Positions 1 through 11,968 are shown, counted from the stretch's first letter. The stretch: 64,000 nucleotides of DNA from Alcaligenaceae bacterium SAGV5 (GCA_009360345.1 SPDP01000001.1:992001-1056000); one strand, 5' to 3'. Made by a program: numbers and translations. Notes: generated by a model from the sequence alone, not told the origin.

Positions 1-707
1 CGCGTTTGGCCGGTGGAAGCCAGGGCCCGCAGCCGGCCGGACTGGACATAGGGAAGCGTCGAGGTTCCGCCCTCGAACATCATGTCGATCTGGCCGCCCA
101 GCAAGTCGTTCATGGCCGGGGCGCTGCCCTTGTACGGCACGTGCAGGATATTCGTGCCGGTTCGGCGCGTGAACATTTCGCCCGCCAGATGATGGGTGCC
201 GCCGCGCCCCAAAGAGCCATAGGTGAGTTTGCCCGGTTTGGATTTCGCCAGCGCGACCAGTTCCTGGACGGTTTTCACCGGAACGGAACTGTTGACCACG
301 AGATAGAAAGGGGTGGAGAACATCGTGGCGACAGGCGTGAAATCCTTCGCCGGATCGACCAGCAGCCCCTTGGTCGTCAGCGGGTTCAGGATCATTCCTG
401 TTTGCGAACTGACGAACAAGGTGTAGCCGTCGGGCGCGGAGCGGGCCGCGGCATTGGCCCCGATGGCCTGGTTGGCGCCGGGGCGGTTCTCCACGACGAC
501 GGGTTGCCCCAGCCGGCTGGCCATGTCTTCGGCCAGGGTGCGGGTGAACGTATCCACCAGGCCGCCGGGCGTATAAGGCACGATGATCTTGATCATGCGG
601 TCCGGGTACCGGCCGGCCGGGTCCTGGGCGGACGCGGCAGCCGGCGCCAGCACCGCGGCAGCCAGGGCCAGCCAGGTCCTGGCTCTTGTTCCAAAGCGTG
701 TGTTCAT
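1..707 (-). CDS. Bug-family (TTT) periplasmic solute-binding protein, 3' end outside window
   Basis: The first 235 codons of a tripartite tricarboxylate transporter receptor (Bug family) are visible; the C-terminus runs off the left edge. The start ATG follows a strong AGGAGGAGA ribosome site. A Sec-type leader ends near AAASA (about residue 26). Family motifs follow in order: IIVPYTPGG, VVENRPGAN, APDGYTL and HVPYKG. Bug proteins bind carboxylates or small aromatics in the periplasm; no TctA/TctB membrane genes are next to it. It is divergent from a UbiD-type decarboxylase, so an aromatic or unsaturated acid ligand is plausible, but that is inference. Confidence 0.93.
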   Translation of the reverse strand, partial: MNTRFGTRARTWLALAAAVLAPAAASAQDPAGRYPDRMIKIIVPYTPGGLVDTFTRTLAEDMASRLGQPVVVENRPGANQAIGANAAARSAPDGYTLFVSSQTGMILNPLTTKGLLVDPAKDFTPVATMFSTPFYLVVNSSVPVKTVQELVALAKSKPGKLTYGSLGRGGTHHLAGEMFTRRTGTNILHVPYKGSAPAMNDLLGGQIDMMFEGGTSTLPYVQSGRLRALASTGQT

Positions 708-865
708 GTCGTCTCCTCCTAGGGGCAAAGCGGGCGCCTCATGCGCGTCGCGGTTGCGCCGCCATCTGCGGATGGTCGTGGCGTTTCTCTGTTGCCGAGA
801 TTAATATAAGCTTATTTTATATAAAGTAAATTTACAAATACTTCATCGCGACAAGGAGGAGAACC
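708..865. promoter_or_regulatory. Divergent promoter region with three abutting 10-bp palindromes
   Basis: This AT-rich gap separates the Bug gene from the decarboxylase gene. Positions 806-815 (ATAAGCTTAT), 816-825 (TTTATATAAA) and 826-835 (GTAAATTTAC) are each perfect palindromes with no bases between them. GT-N6-AC in the last one resembles GntR-type operators, but no regulator gene lies beside it in the window. The decarboxylase ribosome site AAGGAGG lies at about 853-859. Confidence 0.5.
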
Positions 866-2416
866 ATGAACGCATCCCTTTCCCGGTCAGAGAACCGTCC
901 CGATCTACAACGATTCGGCCTGCGTACCTTTCTTGCGTCGTTGTCCGGCGACGACCTGGAACGGCATGCCGCGCCTGTCGCGCTTGCCGATGTCGCCGCC
1001 CGCCTGGACGGCAATCCGCGCGCGGCATGGTTCGAGAACATCGAAGGCAGCAGCTTCCCCCTGTGCGGCAACGTCGCGGGCAGCCGGGCCCGCCTGGCCG
1101 CCGCCTTCGGGACCACCTCGGACAAGGTGTTGTCCGAGGTACTCGCGCGGCTGCGCAAGCCAGGCGAACTGGTGGAAGTGCCGCGCGCGCACGCCCCGGT
1201 CCAGGAGGTCGTGCTGACCGGCGACGAATGCGACTTGACCGCCCTGCCGGTGCATCTGCAGCACGAATTCGACGGCGCGCCGTACATATCGGCGTCGGTG
1301 GACTTCGTCCACGACCCCTCCGCCGGGCATACGAACGTGGGCATGCGCCGCCTCATGCTGCGCGGCCGCCGGGCGGCGGGCGTGGACCTGGTCGCGCCTT
1401 CCGATTTGCGCGCCATCTACATGGCACGCGCGGAACGCGGCGAACGCACGCCGGTGGCGTTCGCCATCGGCAGCCACCCCATCGATCAACTCGCCGCCAC
1501 GCTTCGCTTTCCCGGCGACGAGCTGGCGCTGATCGCGGCTTTGCGGGCCGAGCCCTTGGGCGTCGTCAAGTGCGTGACGAACGATTTGATGGTGCCCGCC
1601 GATTCCCAATTCATCATCGAGGGCTATTTCGATGAGCGCGGCCATGTGGAACCCGAAGGTCCTTTCGGCGAATTTCTCGGCTACTACGGAGCGGTCAAAC
1701 GCAATCCGCTCTTCCATTTGACCGCCATCACCCATCGCCGGGACGCCATCTTCCAAACCTCCTCCATCGGCGGCCCGAGCATGCACTGCACGGATACGGC
1801 GCAGCTTTGCTCCCTGCGAACGGAAGTCCTCGTATGGAAAGCGCTCGAATCCGCCGTGCGCGAGGTGCGAGCGGTCTACGCGCCCCCCGCGGCGGGAGGA
1901 TCGTTCAACGTCCGTATCGCGTTGCAGCAACGCGTCCCGGGCGAAGCGCGCAATGCCATCGCCGCCGCATTCGGCTGCCTGGGCAATGTCAAGAATGTGT
2001 TCGTCGTCGACCCGGACATCGACATCTATTCCGACGCCCAGATGGAGTGGGCGCTGGCGACGCGTTTCCAGGCGAGCAGGGACCTGGTCGTCCAAAGCGG
2101 CTTGAGGACCGTTCCATTGGATCCGTCCTTGGACGGTTCGCGAACGACCGACAAGACTGGATTCGACATGACGCTGCCCTGGCTGGCGTCTGGAGCCAGG
2201 CGTCCCATCGAGCATGAAGTTCCGCATCCCCCGAGGTTCGGCGCGTCCAGCCATGCTTCCCTGGAAGCCGCGCTGGAGAGCGGGCCCAGGTTTTTCGCGG
2301 AGCTCATGACGGCGGTTGGGACTCGGGATGGACGCGAGCTTGTCCGGGGGTTGGAGGACATCGCTTCCCGGCGCGCGATTGGGCGTGATGATCAGGGGCG
2401 GTATCGGTTTGGTTGA
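866..2416 (+). CDS. UbiD-family (de)carboxylase
   Basis: A 516-residue UbiD-family protein of about the usual family length. Members use prenylated FMN to decarboxylate, reversibly in some cases, aromatic or alpha,beta-unsaturated acids in the cytoplasm. Typical motifs are EGPFGEFLGYYG (about 264-275), VVDPDIDIYSDAQMEWALAT in the C-terminal half, and a late TDKTGFDMTLPW segment. The start is set by AAGGAGGA six bases upstream. The divergent Bug gene suggests a catabolic role on an imported acid rather than ubiquinone synthesis. No UbiX-type prenyltransferase gene is adjacent. The substrate cannot be read from sequence. Confidence 0.9.
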   Translation: MNASLSRSENRPDLQRFGLRTFLASLSGDDLERHAAPVALADVAARLDGNPRAAWFENIEGSSFPLCGNVAGSRARLAAAFGTTSDKVLSEVLARLRKPGELVEVPRAHAPVQEVVLTGDECDLTALPVHLQHEFDGAPYISASVDFVHDPSAGHTNVGMRRLMLRGRRAAGVDLVAPSDLRAIYMARAERGERTPVAFAIGSHPIDQLAATLRFPGDELALIAALRAEPLGVVKCVTNDLMVPADSQFIIEGYFDERGHVEPEGPFGEFLGYYGAVKRNPLFHLTAITHRRDAIFQTSSIGGPSMHCTDTAQLCSLRTEVLVWKALESAVREVRAVYAPPAAGGSFNVRIALQQRVPGEARNAIAAAFGCLGNVKNVFVVDPDIDIYSDAQMEWALATRFQASRDLVVQSGLRTVPLDPSLDGSRTTDKTGFDMTLPWLASGARRPIEHEVPHPPRFGASSHASLEAALESGPRFFAELMTAVGTRDGRELVRGLEDIASRRAIGRDDQGRYRFG

Positions 2417-2466
2417 TAGCGGGGTCGCCTGAAGCCGCGATTATCTTGATCGTGAAAACAAGAAAC

Positions 2467-2495
2467 CCCTTGATCGATGAAATCAAGGGATTTTT
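2467..2495 (+). terminator. Intrinsic terminator after the UbiD-family gene
   Basis: CCCTTGAT (2467-2474) pairs with ATCAAGGG (2482-2489) across a 7-base loop, followed by ATTTTT. The other strand carries a shorter T-rich stretch, so it may also end minus-strand transcripts. It may once have been the native terminator of tRNA-Ser before the 2.5-4.5 kb element was inserted. Confidence 0.75.
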
Positions 2496-2704
2496 GCAAT
2501 GACTGGCGGGCCGAGAACGACGACATGGTTCGCGGACCGAAGGTCAACGACAAGGGCGCCATCATCAGCAAAGTAACTGGGCTGCCCACCACTCCCTGGC
2601 TGCCCTACCCTACCCCACGGAGGCACGCCATGCTTGACGAAATCCCTGTGCCCCAAGAAGAAGTGGAAGCCTTTCGCGAGATAGAACAGCAGCAGCGTCA
2701 GCGC

Positions 2705-2872
2705 TCAGAAAGACCAAAGCATGAGGCCTTGGACCAAGATCGTTGCAACGGCGAAGCCCAGCAACACCTGGACCCAGAGACAATGGCCAAGGCCACGAGA
2801 AAGTCCCGCGGCGGCACCAAGAAGGGATGCACAAGCAACGCCAAGGAACGACAACTGGACAACCTGGGTCTT
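2705..2872 (-). CDS. Small hydrophobic protein (hypothetical)
   Basis: A 55-residue frame starting at MKTQVVQLSF with two hydrophobic stretches (roughly residues 8-22 and 32-53), consistent with a two-pass membrane peptide. A purine-rich GGGGGAAG lies upstream of the ATG. It sits inside the decayed element and overlaps polar frames on the other strand, including one at 2630 with its own GGAGG site, so either strand could be coding. No family is recognised. A holin-like role is only a guess from size and context. Confidence 0.35.
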   Translation of the reverse strand, partial: KTQVVQLSFLGVACASLLGAAAGLSRGLGHCLWVQVLLGFAVATILVQGLMLWSF

Positions 2873-2991
2873 CATGATCTTCCCCCATCCAGGCAACTGG
2901 CCCGATTCAATTTACGGGAAACACCGCCGGGGAAGCAAATCGTTCTAGGGGTATCCTCCAGTCGCCAAGCGAGCAGAATGCCGCGACACCC

Positions 2992-3504
2992 ATGGACGCC
3001 GTGTTCCGCGATGCGATAGCGGACGGCGTCGGGACCTACGTCGAGATCGACAAGCGGCAGATCCATCTTCCGGCCGAAGTGCTGCGGGGTGAACAGCCGG
3101 CCGCAAGCGCGGAGCCGCTGGCGATGGATGCGCTGACAGCGCGGCGAGTGCTGGAGGTGCCATGCGATGACCTGTCTCGCGCCCCCGTGCCGTTCGATGA
3201 TCCGCTGGACGGCCCTGTGCTGCGCAGGCTGGACGCTGCTATCGACGCCGCCATGCAGCACACCACCCCTCTAGTTGATCAGGACGCCGCTGACATATCC
3301 CCACAACCAGCCGCCGACAAGCCACAGGGCGACCAAAACGACCATCACGGCGCTGAGAACCAACAGCACTCCCTCGATCGCGGAAATCCGATCATGCCAT
3401 CGCGTGGATTTGTAGGGGCCATCGAGCATGGTCAGGTCCAGGTCGAAGATCACGCGTCCAGGATACCTCAAGCGGGCTCGCCCCTGCGGGAAGGAGGTGA
3501 GTGA
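2992..3504 (+). pseudogene. Possible phage-derived ORF, doubtful
   Basis: The first 90 or so residues read like a globular acidic protein (segments RRVLEVPCDDLSRAPVPFDD and LRRLDAAIDAAMQ), loosely like short phage head-tail joining proteins. The last 80 residues are rich in His, Gln and Asn and look like the antisense of the membrane ORF at 3271-3471. Its TGA at 3502-3504 overlaps an ATG at 3504 that sits behind AAGGAGGTGA, a phage-style gene junction, but the downstream frame is not convincing. It may be a fragment fused to non-coding sequence. Confidence 0.22.
3271..3471 (-). CDS. Small single-pass membrane protein (hypothetical)
   Basis: A 66-residue frame with a TTG start; an internal ATG at codon 14 or a GTG at codon 7 are alternatives, and no start has a clear ribosome site. 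The C-terminal half carries a hydrophobic segment from about 33 to 62 (VLLVLSAVMVVLVALWLVGG), followed by only a few residues. No known family. It lies in the decayed element, so it may be a cargo gene or simply a leftover. Confidence 0.4.
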   Translation of the reverse strand: MRYPGRVIFDLDLTMLDGPYKSTRWHDRISAIEGVLLVLSAVMVVLVALWLVGGWLWGYVSGVLIN

Positions 3505-3527
3505 TGGCCAACACTGATCAGATGCTG

Positions 3528-3878
3528 CTATCCCAGAGGACTCGTCATTCCCGGTTCTTTACGAACTTCCGGTTGCACCTCCTCCGAGAGCCGGCGCTTG
3601 AAACGTCGGCTGTACACAATCGCGGTGATGCATGCTGGAACCCAGGCAAGCACTGTCTGTGCCCACAAATAGCCTGCATACCGAACGCCCAACTCAGTTG
3701 TGTGCTTTCCGAAAAAGATTATGTATGCCACCAGCCCGATCGCCAGTACAGCGTAAAGCCAATTGAAGCCTCGTGCCCCGTTGAGTACGGGTTGACGCTT
3801 CGACATGTTGACAAGCTTGGCTATCCCCATAAAGACGCCAAGGCAAACAAAGCTGATAACCAGCCACACCACTCCCAT
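3528..3878 (-). CDS. Hypothetical multi-pass membrane protein
   Basis: A 116-residue frame preceded by AAAAGGGGG at good spacing. Three hydrophobic stretches are visible: about 3-20 (VVWLVISFVCLGVFMGIA), 41-56 (LYAVLAIGLVAYIIFF) and 70-88 (LWAQTVLAWVPACITAIVY). The tail is charged (SRRFKRRLSEEVQPEVRKE). GC is lower than in neighbouring chromosomal genes, which fits acquisition with the element. No function can be assigned. Confidence 0.55.
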   Translation of the reverse strand: MGVVWLVISFVCLGVFMGIAKLVNMSKRQPVLNGARGFNWLYAVLAIGLVAYIIFFGKHTTELGVRYAGYLWAQTVLAWVPACITAIVYSRRFKRRLSEEVQPEVRKEPGMTSPLG

Positions 3879-4034
3879 ATATCCCCCTTTTCATGTTGCT
3901 CGAGCAGCGTAGAAGGAAGCCGAATTGAAATCAATGTGTGGCCCAGCACCTGCAAACAAGACGGAGGACCGGCAATGAAGAAATCTTCGGTCCAACACAA
4001 AGCAGTCACGAGACGCGCGGCCCGCAACCGATAG

Positions 4035-4258
4035 TCAGCCCTTTACTTTGACTTTTCGGCCATTCTCTTCAATCAGAGCGGCGAAGCTCTCCCAGCCCAG
4101 GCGGAATTTGTTCACGTGATGGCCGGACGGGAGTCATTCGACGTTGCCCTTGCTGACGAGCAGCTTTCCCAACTTCTTTCCGTTGGACTTCACCTCGATC
4201 TCAACGTCCTTATGAAGCACCAACTTGTGTTGATGTTCAGCGAGACCTCATGAGCCAT
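4035..4258 (-). pseudogene. Broken small element-borne gene (frameshift plus internal TGA)
   Basis: The N-terminus MAHEVSLNINT is followed by a one-base frame change, after which the reading continues KLVLHKDVEIEVKSNGKKLG and then SKGNVE. An in-frame TGA stands where related phage proteins have Trp, and the frame resumes as LPSGHHVNKFRLGWESFAAL to the stop at 4035. Short proteins with this SKGN-(E/V)-W-x-P-x-x-H-x-V layout are common in beta-proteobacterial prophages and islands; their function is unknown. The two lesions show that the element is decaying. Confidence 0.6.
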
Positions 4259-4305
4259 GCCTCACCCCCTATTTTTGCAATCGATACAAAACGTAACACG
4301 CACGG

Positions 4306-4530
4306 AGCAGAAAGTCACGACCTAGGAGGAGTGGCACATGCCTGACGTGCTCGAAGCGCTGCCCCGGCGCGGGAGTCTGAGAAACCATCGAGGTGGTGCA
4401 GAAGTACGTCCATCTCGGAAAAAGCCATCTGGCCGCGCACGCCGATGCGGTCACGTTTTGGGCACAGCAGGCCGAAGAAGGCCCGCCAAAAACAAAAACG
4501 CCACCTGGCGAGGTGGCGTTAAGTGCTTGA
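4306..4530 (+). pseudogene. Tyrosine recombinase (integrase) C-terminal remnant
   Basis: The last 49 codons (4381-4527) read ETIEVVQKYVHLGKSHLA and on to the stop at 4528, the usual tail of phage and island integrases. The tyrosine of QKYVHL is the expected catalytic nucleophile. Upstream, in a different frame, WH-MPDVLEAL matches the conserved segment just before it, and TGA codons and frame breaks separate the pieces. The box with the catalytic Arg is missing or scrambled. The remnant ends 14 bases before the tRNA-Ser 3' end, the normal place for a tRNA-targeting integrase. Confidence 0.7.
4491..4520 (-). terminator. Terminator of tRNA-Ser, inside the integrase tail
   Basis: On the minus strand a perfect 10-bp stem, AACGCCACCT with AGGTGGCGTT, and a 4-base loop are followed by TTTTTGTT. 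It sits 24 bases past the tRNA 3' end and overlaps the last integrase codons. Confidence 0.8.
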
Positions 4531-4543
4531 TTTACAAGCGAAA

Positions 4544-4635
<92 letters not shown>

Positions 4636-4726
4636 GTGCACCTTTCAGTGCTTGCCTGGCCCGTGGCCGGAACCAGACAACAGCCCGCAAATATAGCACA
4701 GAAATTCGCGCTGTGTCCTCCAGTCG

Positions 4727-4903
4727 CTAATCCGTAAGCTTCTTGAACACCGTGAGCCCCAGCACCAGGAAGATCACGAACAGGATCAGGAACAGGAAGA
4801 ACAGGAACTTGGCGATGGCCGCCGCGCCGGCGGCGATGCCGGTGAATCCGAACAGCGCGGCGATGATCGAGACCACGAAAAAGATCAATGCCCATTTCAA
4901 CAT
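4727..4903 (-). CDS. DUF1328 (YtjA-like) small membrane protein
   Basis: A 58-residue, two-helix membrane protein: [20 protein letters not shown], then a small-residue linker, then the Phe/Leu-rich second helix [18 protein letters not shown]. Length and the [11 protein letters not shown] start are typical of the DUF1328 family, whose role is not established. GGAGGAGCC precedes the ATG. It lies between tRNA-Ser and serS on the same strand as both and is usually a stand-alone gene. Confidence 0.88.
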   Translation of the reverse strand: MLKWALIFFVVSIIAALFGFTGIAAGAAAIAKFLFFLFLILFVIFLVLGLTVFKKLTD

Positions 4904-4972
4904 GGCTGGCTCCTCCGGGATGTAGGTTTTTCAACCCTAACGCACCCCGGGGAGTCGGGCAGGCAGCGAATG

Positions 4973-6376
<1,404 letters not shown>

Positions 6377-6439
6377 TTAGCCTCCCCGGCGGGCATTCAC
6401 CTGGCCAAAGCCTTGCGTCCGGGCGGACACGCGCGGCGG

Positions 6440-7765
6440 CTAGCCCTTCTTCGCGTCCTTGTCGAGTTCGCGCAGGAAGGCGAGCTTCTGGCCGATCTTG
6501 GCTTCCAGCCCGCGGTCGGTGGGCTGGTAGAACTTCGCGCGCAGGCCGTCCGGGAAGTAGTCGACCCCGGCCGCGTAGGCGTGCGGTTCGTCGTGCGCGT
6601 AGCGGTACTGCTTGCCGTGCCCCAGTTGCTTGAGCAGCTTGGTGGGCGCGTTGCGCAGGTGCATGGGCACGGGCGCGCTGCCGTTGTCGGCGGCGAAGCG
6701 CCTGGCCATGTTGTAGGCGTTGTAGACGGCGTTGGACTTGGCGGCGCAGGCCAGATAGACCACGGCCTGGGCCAGCGCCAGTTCGCCCTCGGGCGATCCC
6801 AGGCGTTCGTACACATCCGCCCCCGAGGTCGCGATTTCCAGCGCGCGGGGATCGGCCAGGCCGATGTCCTCGACCGCCATGCGGATCAGGCGGCGCGACA
6901 GATAGCGCGGATCGGCGCCGCCGTCCAGCATGCGGCAGAACCAGTACAGCGACGCATCCGGATCCGATCCCCGCACGGCCTTGTGCAGGGCGCTGATCTG
7001 GTCGTAGAAGGCGTCGCCGCCCTTGTCGAAGCGCCGCAGGTTCTGCGACAGCGCGGTCTCCAGCCATTCGGCGTCGACCTGCGCGCGCCCCGCTCCGCGC
7101 GCCGAATCGGCCACCACTTCGACGGCGTTGATGACGCGGCGGGCGTCGCCGTCGGCCCAGGCCGCCAGTTGCTGCTGCGAGGCTTCGTCGAACTCGATGT
7201 CGCCCAGCATGGCGATGGCCTTGGCGATCAGCAGCCGCAGCTCCTCGGCGCTGAGCGATTGCAGCACGTAGACCCGCGCCCGCGACAACAGGGCCGAATT
7301 GACCTCGAACGACGGATTCTCGGTGGTGGCGCCGATGAAGGTGAACAGGCCGCTTTCCACATAGGGCAGGAAGGCATCCTGCTGGGCCTTGTTGAAGCGG
7401 TGCACTTCATCGACGAAAAGAATGGTGCGGCGCCCCTTCAATTGCGCCGCCTGGGCGGCGACCACCGCGTCGCGGATGTCCTTGACCCCGCCCAGCACGG
7501 CCGACATGGCGATGAACTGGGCGTCGAAGGAGTTGGCCATGAGCCGCGCCAGCGTGGTCTTGCCCACGCCCGGCGGCCCCCAGAAGATCATCGAATGCGG
7601 CCGTCCCGACTGGAAGGCCACGCGCAGCGGCTTGCCCGGCCCCAGGAGATGGCTTTGCCCGACGACCTCGTCCAGCGCGCGCGGCCGCAGCCGCTCGGCC
7701 AGCGGCGCGGCGGCGTCGGGCACCTTGGCGGGCGGGGGCGTATCGTCGGGGAACAGGTCGGACAT
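6440..7765 (-). CDS. rarA: Replication-associated recombination protein A (AAA+ ATPase)
   Basis: RarA/MgsA acts on stalled replication forks, binding SSB and DNA ends. The 441 residues carry Walker A GPPGVGKTT (about 63-71), Walker B ILFVDEVHRF (about 115), sensor 1 GATTENPSFE, and the C-terminal MgsA tetramerisation region with YDQISALHKAVRGSDPDA. The ATG at 7765 was chosen because MSDLFPD is the family-like start; upstream in-frame codons belong to antisense-like sequence. It is 17 bases downstream of lolA and likely cotranscribed with it. Confidence 0.96.
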   Translation of the reverse strand: MSDLFPDDTPPPAKVPDAAAPLAERLRPRALDEVVGQSHLLGPGKPLRVAFQSGRPHSMIFWGPPGVGKTTLARLMANSFDAQFIAMSAVLGGVKDIRDAVVAAQAAQLKGRRTILFVDEVHRFNKAQQDAFLPYVESGLFTFIGATTENPSFEVNSALLSRARVYVLQSLSAEELRLLIAKAIAMLGDIEFDEASQQQLAAWADGDARRVINAVEVVADSARGAGRAQVDAEWLETALSQNLRRFDKGGDAFYDQISALHKAVRGSDPDASLYWFCRMLDGGADPRYLSRRLIRMAVEDIGLADPRALEIATSGADVYERLGSPEGELALAQAVVYLACAAKSNAVYNAYNMARRFAADNGSAPVPMHLRNAPTKLLKQLGHGKQYRYAHDEPHAYAAGVDYFPDGLRAKFYQPTDRGLEAKIGQKLAFLRELDKDAKKG

Positions 7766-7782
7766 GGACGAGAAAACGGAAA

Positions 7783-8460
7783 TCAGCGGCCGCCGGCCGG
7801 CGCCTGTCCGCCCATGCGCACCACATCCACGCCCGCGGGCGCCGTGAAACGGAAGCTGTCCGGCGGCAGTTGCGGGTTGCGGGCGATGCCGCTGAAGGTG
7901 ATGGCGGTGGTCTGGCCGAAGGCGTCCAGCAGCTCCAGGCGGGCCGGCAGCCCGTCCTTGAAGGCGATGTCCACGCGCGAGAAACCCGCGTCCGGCGTCT
8001 TGGGCGTGGCCCGCAGCCACTGCAGGCCGTCCCGCTCGGGCTGCTCGGCCACGGTGAAGGATTGCTCCAGCGATCCGGATCCGAACAGGATCTGCGCCGG
8101 CGAGGAGCCAATGGCCTCGCCCACCTCGCGCACGGTGACCTGGCTCAGGTCCGGGTCGTACTGAAACAACTGCTTGCCATCCGAGACAATCAGTTGTTCG
8201 TAGGGCTTGGCCACTTCCCAGCGGAAGCGCCCGGGGCGCTGGAACGAGAAGCTGCCGGACTGCGCCGGCGCCGCCTGCCCCGAGGACCCGCGCGTGACTT
8301 GCGAGAAGCTGCCGCGGGCGGACTGGGTGTTGCCCGCGAAGGCGCGCAACTGGTCGATGGCGCCCGCCAGCGCGGCGCCCGGCAGGGCCAGGGCCGCGGC
8401 CAGGCCGGCGCCGGCGGCGGCGCGGGCCAGGAAGGCGGTGGTCTTGGAAACGAACGTCAT
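7783..8460 (-). CDS. lolA: Outer-membrane lipoprotein carrier LolA
   Basis: A periplasmic chaperone that takes lipoproteins from LolCDE to LolB. The 225 residues start with a Sec leader ending near LPGAALA (about 33). The mature protein shows the LolA pattern: LRAFAGNTQSARGSFSQ, then FRWEVAKPYEQLIVSDGKQL, then YDPDLSQVTVREV. A longer in-frame extension is possible but lacks a signal sequence and was not used. The gene sits 37 bases after ftsK and 17 before rarA, an order common in Bordetella relatives. Confidence 0.95.
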   Translation of the reverse strand: MTFVSKTTAFLARAAAGAGLAAALALPGAALAGAIDQLRAFAGNTQSARGSFSQVTRGSSGQAAPAQSGSFSFQRPGRFRWEVAKPYEQLIVSDGKQLFQYDPDLSQVTVREVGEAIGSSPAQILFGSGSLEQSFTVAEQPERDGLQWLRATPKTPDAGFSRVDIAFKDGLPARLELLDAFGQTTAITFSGIARNPQLPPDSFRFTAPAGVDVVRMGGQAPAGGR

Positions 8461-8497
8461 ATAGGGGACTCTCCGTGGCGCAGCGCGGCAGGACCGG

Positions 8498-10840
8498 TCA
8501 TTCGTCCTGGCTGGCGGGGGCGAGGATCTCCCGGTTGCCGTTGGACTGCATGGCGGAAACCATACCCGAACGCTCCATTTGTTCGAGTAAGCGGGCGGCA
8601 CGGTTGTAACCGATGCGCAGGTGGCGCTGCACCAGCGATATCGAGGCGCGGCGATGCTTGAGCACCACTTCCACCGCCTGGTCGTACATGGGGTCCGACT
8701 CCGCGTCGCCCATGCCGGTCACGCTGCCGAGGCCATCGCCGGTCTCGCCCTCGATGGAGCCTTCCAGGATGCCTTCCTCGTAGTTGGGTTCGCCCTGCGC
8801 CTTCAACTGTTCGACCACCCGGTGGACTTCGTCGTCGGTCACGAACGCACCATGGACGCGGGTGGGCAGGCCCGAGCCCGGCGGCATGTACAGCATGTCG
8901 CCCTGGCCCAGCAGCGCCTCGGCGCCCATCTGGTCGAGGATGGTGCGCGAATCGACCTTGGACGAGACCTGGAACGAGATCCGGGTCGGGATGTTGGCCT
9001 TGATCAGGCCGGTGATCACGTCCACGCTGGGCCGCTGGGTGGCCAGGATCAGGTGGATGCCGGCGGCGCGGGCCTTCTGCGCCAGGCGGGCGATCAGCTC
9101 CTCGATCTTCTTGCCCACCACCATCATCAGGTCGGCCAGCTCGTCGATCACCACCACCACCATCGGCAGCGGCTGGAGCGGCTCGGGCGCATCGGGCGTG
9201 AGCGAGAACGGATTGGGAATGGGCGCCTCGCGCTTGATGGCGTCGTGGATCTTGGTGTTGTAGCCGGCCAGGTTGCGCACGCCCATCTTGCTCATCAGCC
9301 GGTAGCGCTTGTCCATCTCGGCCACGCACCAGTTCAGCGCGTTGGCGGCCTGCCGCATATCGGTCACGACCGGCGCCAGGAGGTGCGGAATGCCCTCGTA
9401 GACACTCATTTCGAGCATTTTCGGGTCGATCAGGATCAGGCGCACCTGGGTGGGATCGGCCTTGTACAGCAGTGACAGGATCATGGCGTTGATCCCCACC
9501 GATTTGCCGGAGCCGGTCGTGCCGGCTACCAGCAGGTGGGGCATCTTGGCCAGGTCCGCTACCACCGGCTTGCCGGCGATGTCCTTGCCCAGCGCCATGG
9601 TCAGCATCGACGAGCTGCCGTGATAGGTCTGCGACCCCAGGATCTCGGACAGCTTGACGGTCTGGCGCCGCAGGTTGGGCAGTTCCAGGCCCATCAGGTT
9701 CTTGCCGGGTATGGTCTCGACCACCCGGACGCTGACCAGGCTCAGCGCCCGCGCCAGGTCCTTGGCCAGGTTGACGATCTGGCTGCCCTTGACGCCCACC
9801 GCCGGTTCGATCTCGTAGCGGGTGATGACCGGCCCGGGCTGGGCGGTGACCACGGAGACCTGGACGCCGAAGTCGGCCAGTTTCTTCTCGATCAGGCGCG
9901 AAGTGAACTCCAGGGTCTCGGTGGACACGGTTTCCTGGGCCGGCGGCGGCGGATCGAGCAGGCTGAGCGGCGGCAACTGGCTGTCGGTGATCTCGGCGAA
10001 CAGGGCCTGCTGCTTTTCCTTTTCGACGCGCTCGGACTTGGGCACCACGGTGACCGCCGGCTCGATGCGCACGGGTTGTTCGTGAACCAGTTTTTCCTGC
10101 TTGGCGACCACGACCTCGGCGCGGGCCTGCACGGCCACCTCGCCCACCTTGCGGTCCTCCCGGGCCTGCCAGGAGTTCCTGACGCGGCGCAGCCCCGACT
10201 CCAGCCAGGAGCCGATCCTTTCGGCCACCACCAGCCACGAGAATCCGAAGAACAGGCTGGCGCCGATGGCGAACAGGACCAGCAGCAGCAGGGTCGCGCC
10301 GGTATAGCCGAACGAGGACGAGGCGTACTTGGCGATGGTCTCGCCTATCATGCCGCCGCTGCCGTGCGGCAGCGAGTCGCCGAAGGACCGCAGGCGCAGC
10401 GCCTCGAGCCCGACCGAGCCGACCATGAGGGCGAAAAAGCCCAGGCCCTGCTCCCAGCGCACGCGCTGGGGCACGTCGGATTCGGAACCGCCGCGCAGGA
10501 ACTGGTGGGCCAGCCGCAGGTAGCTGGCGTAGACGCGCTGCAGCAGCAGTACGACGAACCACCAGGCCGAGGCGCCGATCAGGAACAGGATGAGGTCCGC
10601 CAGCCAGGCGCCGAAGCGGCCCCCGCTGTTGTGGACATGGTCGATCTGGACGGCGTGCGACCACCCCGGATCGCCCGAGTTGTAGGTAGCCAGCACCAGG
10701 GTCAGATAGACCGCCAATGCGGCGAACAGGATCCAGCGCGCCTCGCGGAACAGGCGGGACAGGCGGCCGGGCAAGGCACCGGTCGAATTGCCGGTGTTCT
10801 GCGAATTGCGGGTATTCCCCGCGGTAGCGGTACGTGCCAT
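8498..10840 (-). CDS. ftsK: DNA translocase FtsK
   Basis: A septal DNA pump that clears the chromosome terminus and activates XerCD. 780 residues: four N-terminal membrane segments (about 36-53, 83-101, 134-150, 179-203), a short linker, the alpha/beta motor with Walker [10 protein letters not shown] (about 439-447) and Walker [15 protein letters not shown], and the C-terminal gamma winged helix with [20 protein letters not shown], which reads KOPS. The linker is short compared with E. coli FtsK, as in other beta-proteobacteria. The ATG at 10840 lies six bases after a perfect TATAAT, so the mRNA may be leaderless; an in-frame extension to 10960 is possible but not family-like. Confidence 0.97.
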   Translation of the reverse strand: MARTATAGNTRNSQNTGNSTGALPGRLSRLFREARWILFAALAVYLTLVLATYNSGDPGWSHAVQIDHVHNSGGRFGAWLADLILFLIGASAWWFVVLLLQRVYASYLRLAHQFLRGGSESDVPQRVRWEQGLGFFALMVGSVGLEALRLRSFGDSLPHGSGGMIGETIAKYASSSFGYTGATLLLLVLFAIGASLFFGFSWLVVAERIGSWLESGLRRVRNSWQAREDRKVGEVAVQARAEVVVAKQEKLVHEQPVRIEPAVTVVPKSERVEKEKQQALFAEITDSQLPPLSLLDPPPPAQETVSTETLEFTSRLIEKKLADFGVQVSVVTAQPGPVITRYEIEPAVGVKGSQIVNLAKDLARALSLVSVRVVETIPGKNLMGLELPNLRRQTVKLSEILGSQTYHGSSSMLTMALGKDIAGKPVVADLAKMPHLLVAGTTGSGKSVGINAMILSLLYKADPTQVRLILIDPKMLEMSVYEGIPHLLAPVVTDMRQAANALNWCVAEMDKRYRLMSKMGVRNLAGYNTKIHDAIKREAPIPNPFSLTPDAPEPLQPLPMVVVVIDELADLMMVVGKKIEELIARLAQKARAAGIHLILATQRPSVDVITGLIKANIPTRISFQVSSKVDSRTILDQMGAEALLGQGDMLYMPPGSGLPTRVHGAFVTDDEVHRVVEQLKAQGEPNYEEGILEGSIEGETGDGLGSVTGMGDAESDPMYDQAVEVVLKHRRASISLVQRHLRIGYNRAARLLEQMERSGMVSAMQSNGNREILAPASQDE

Positions 10841-11968
<1,128 letters not shown>

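Noticed and set aside
866-2416. UbiD-family gene as part of the pyridine pathway
   Set aside because: It is over 30 kb away, lacks the island operator and has its own divergent promoter.
3975-4034. 19-codon basic ORF with a good ribosome site in the decayed element
   Set aside because: Too short to support from sequence alone; mentioned only under the element.
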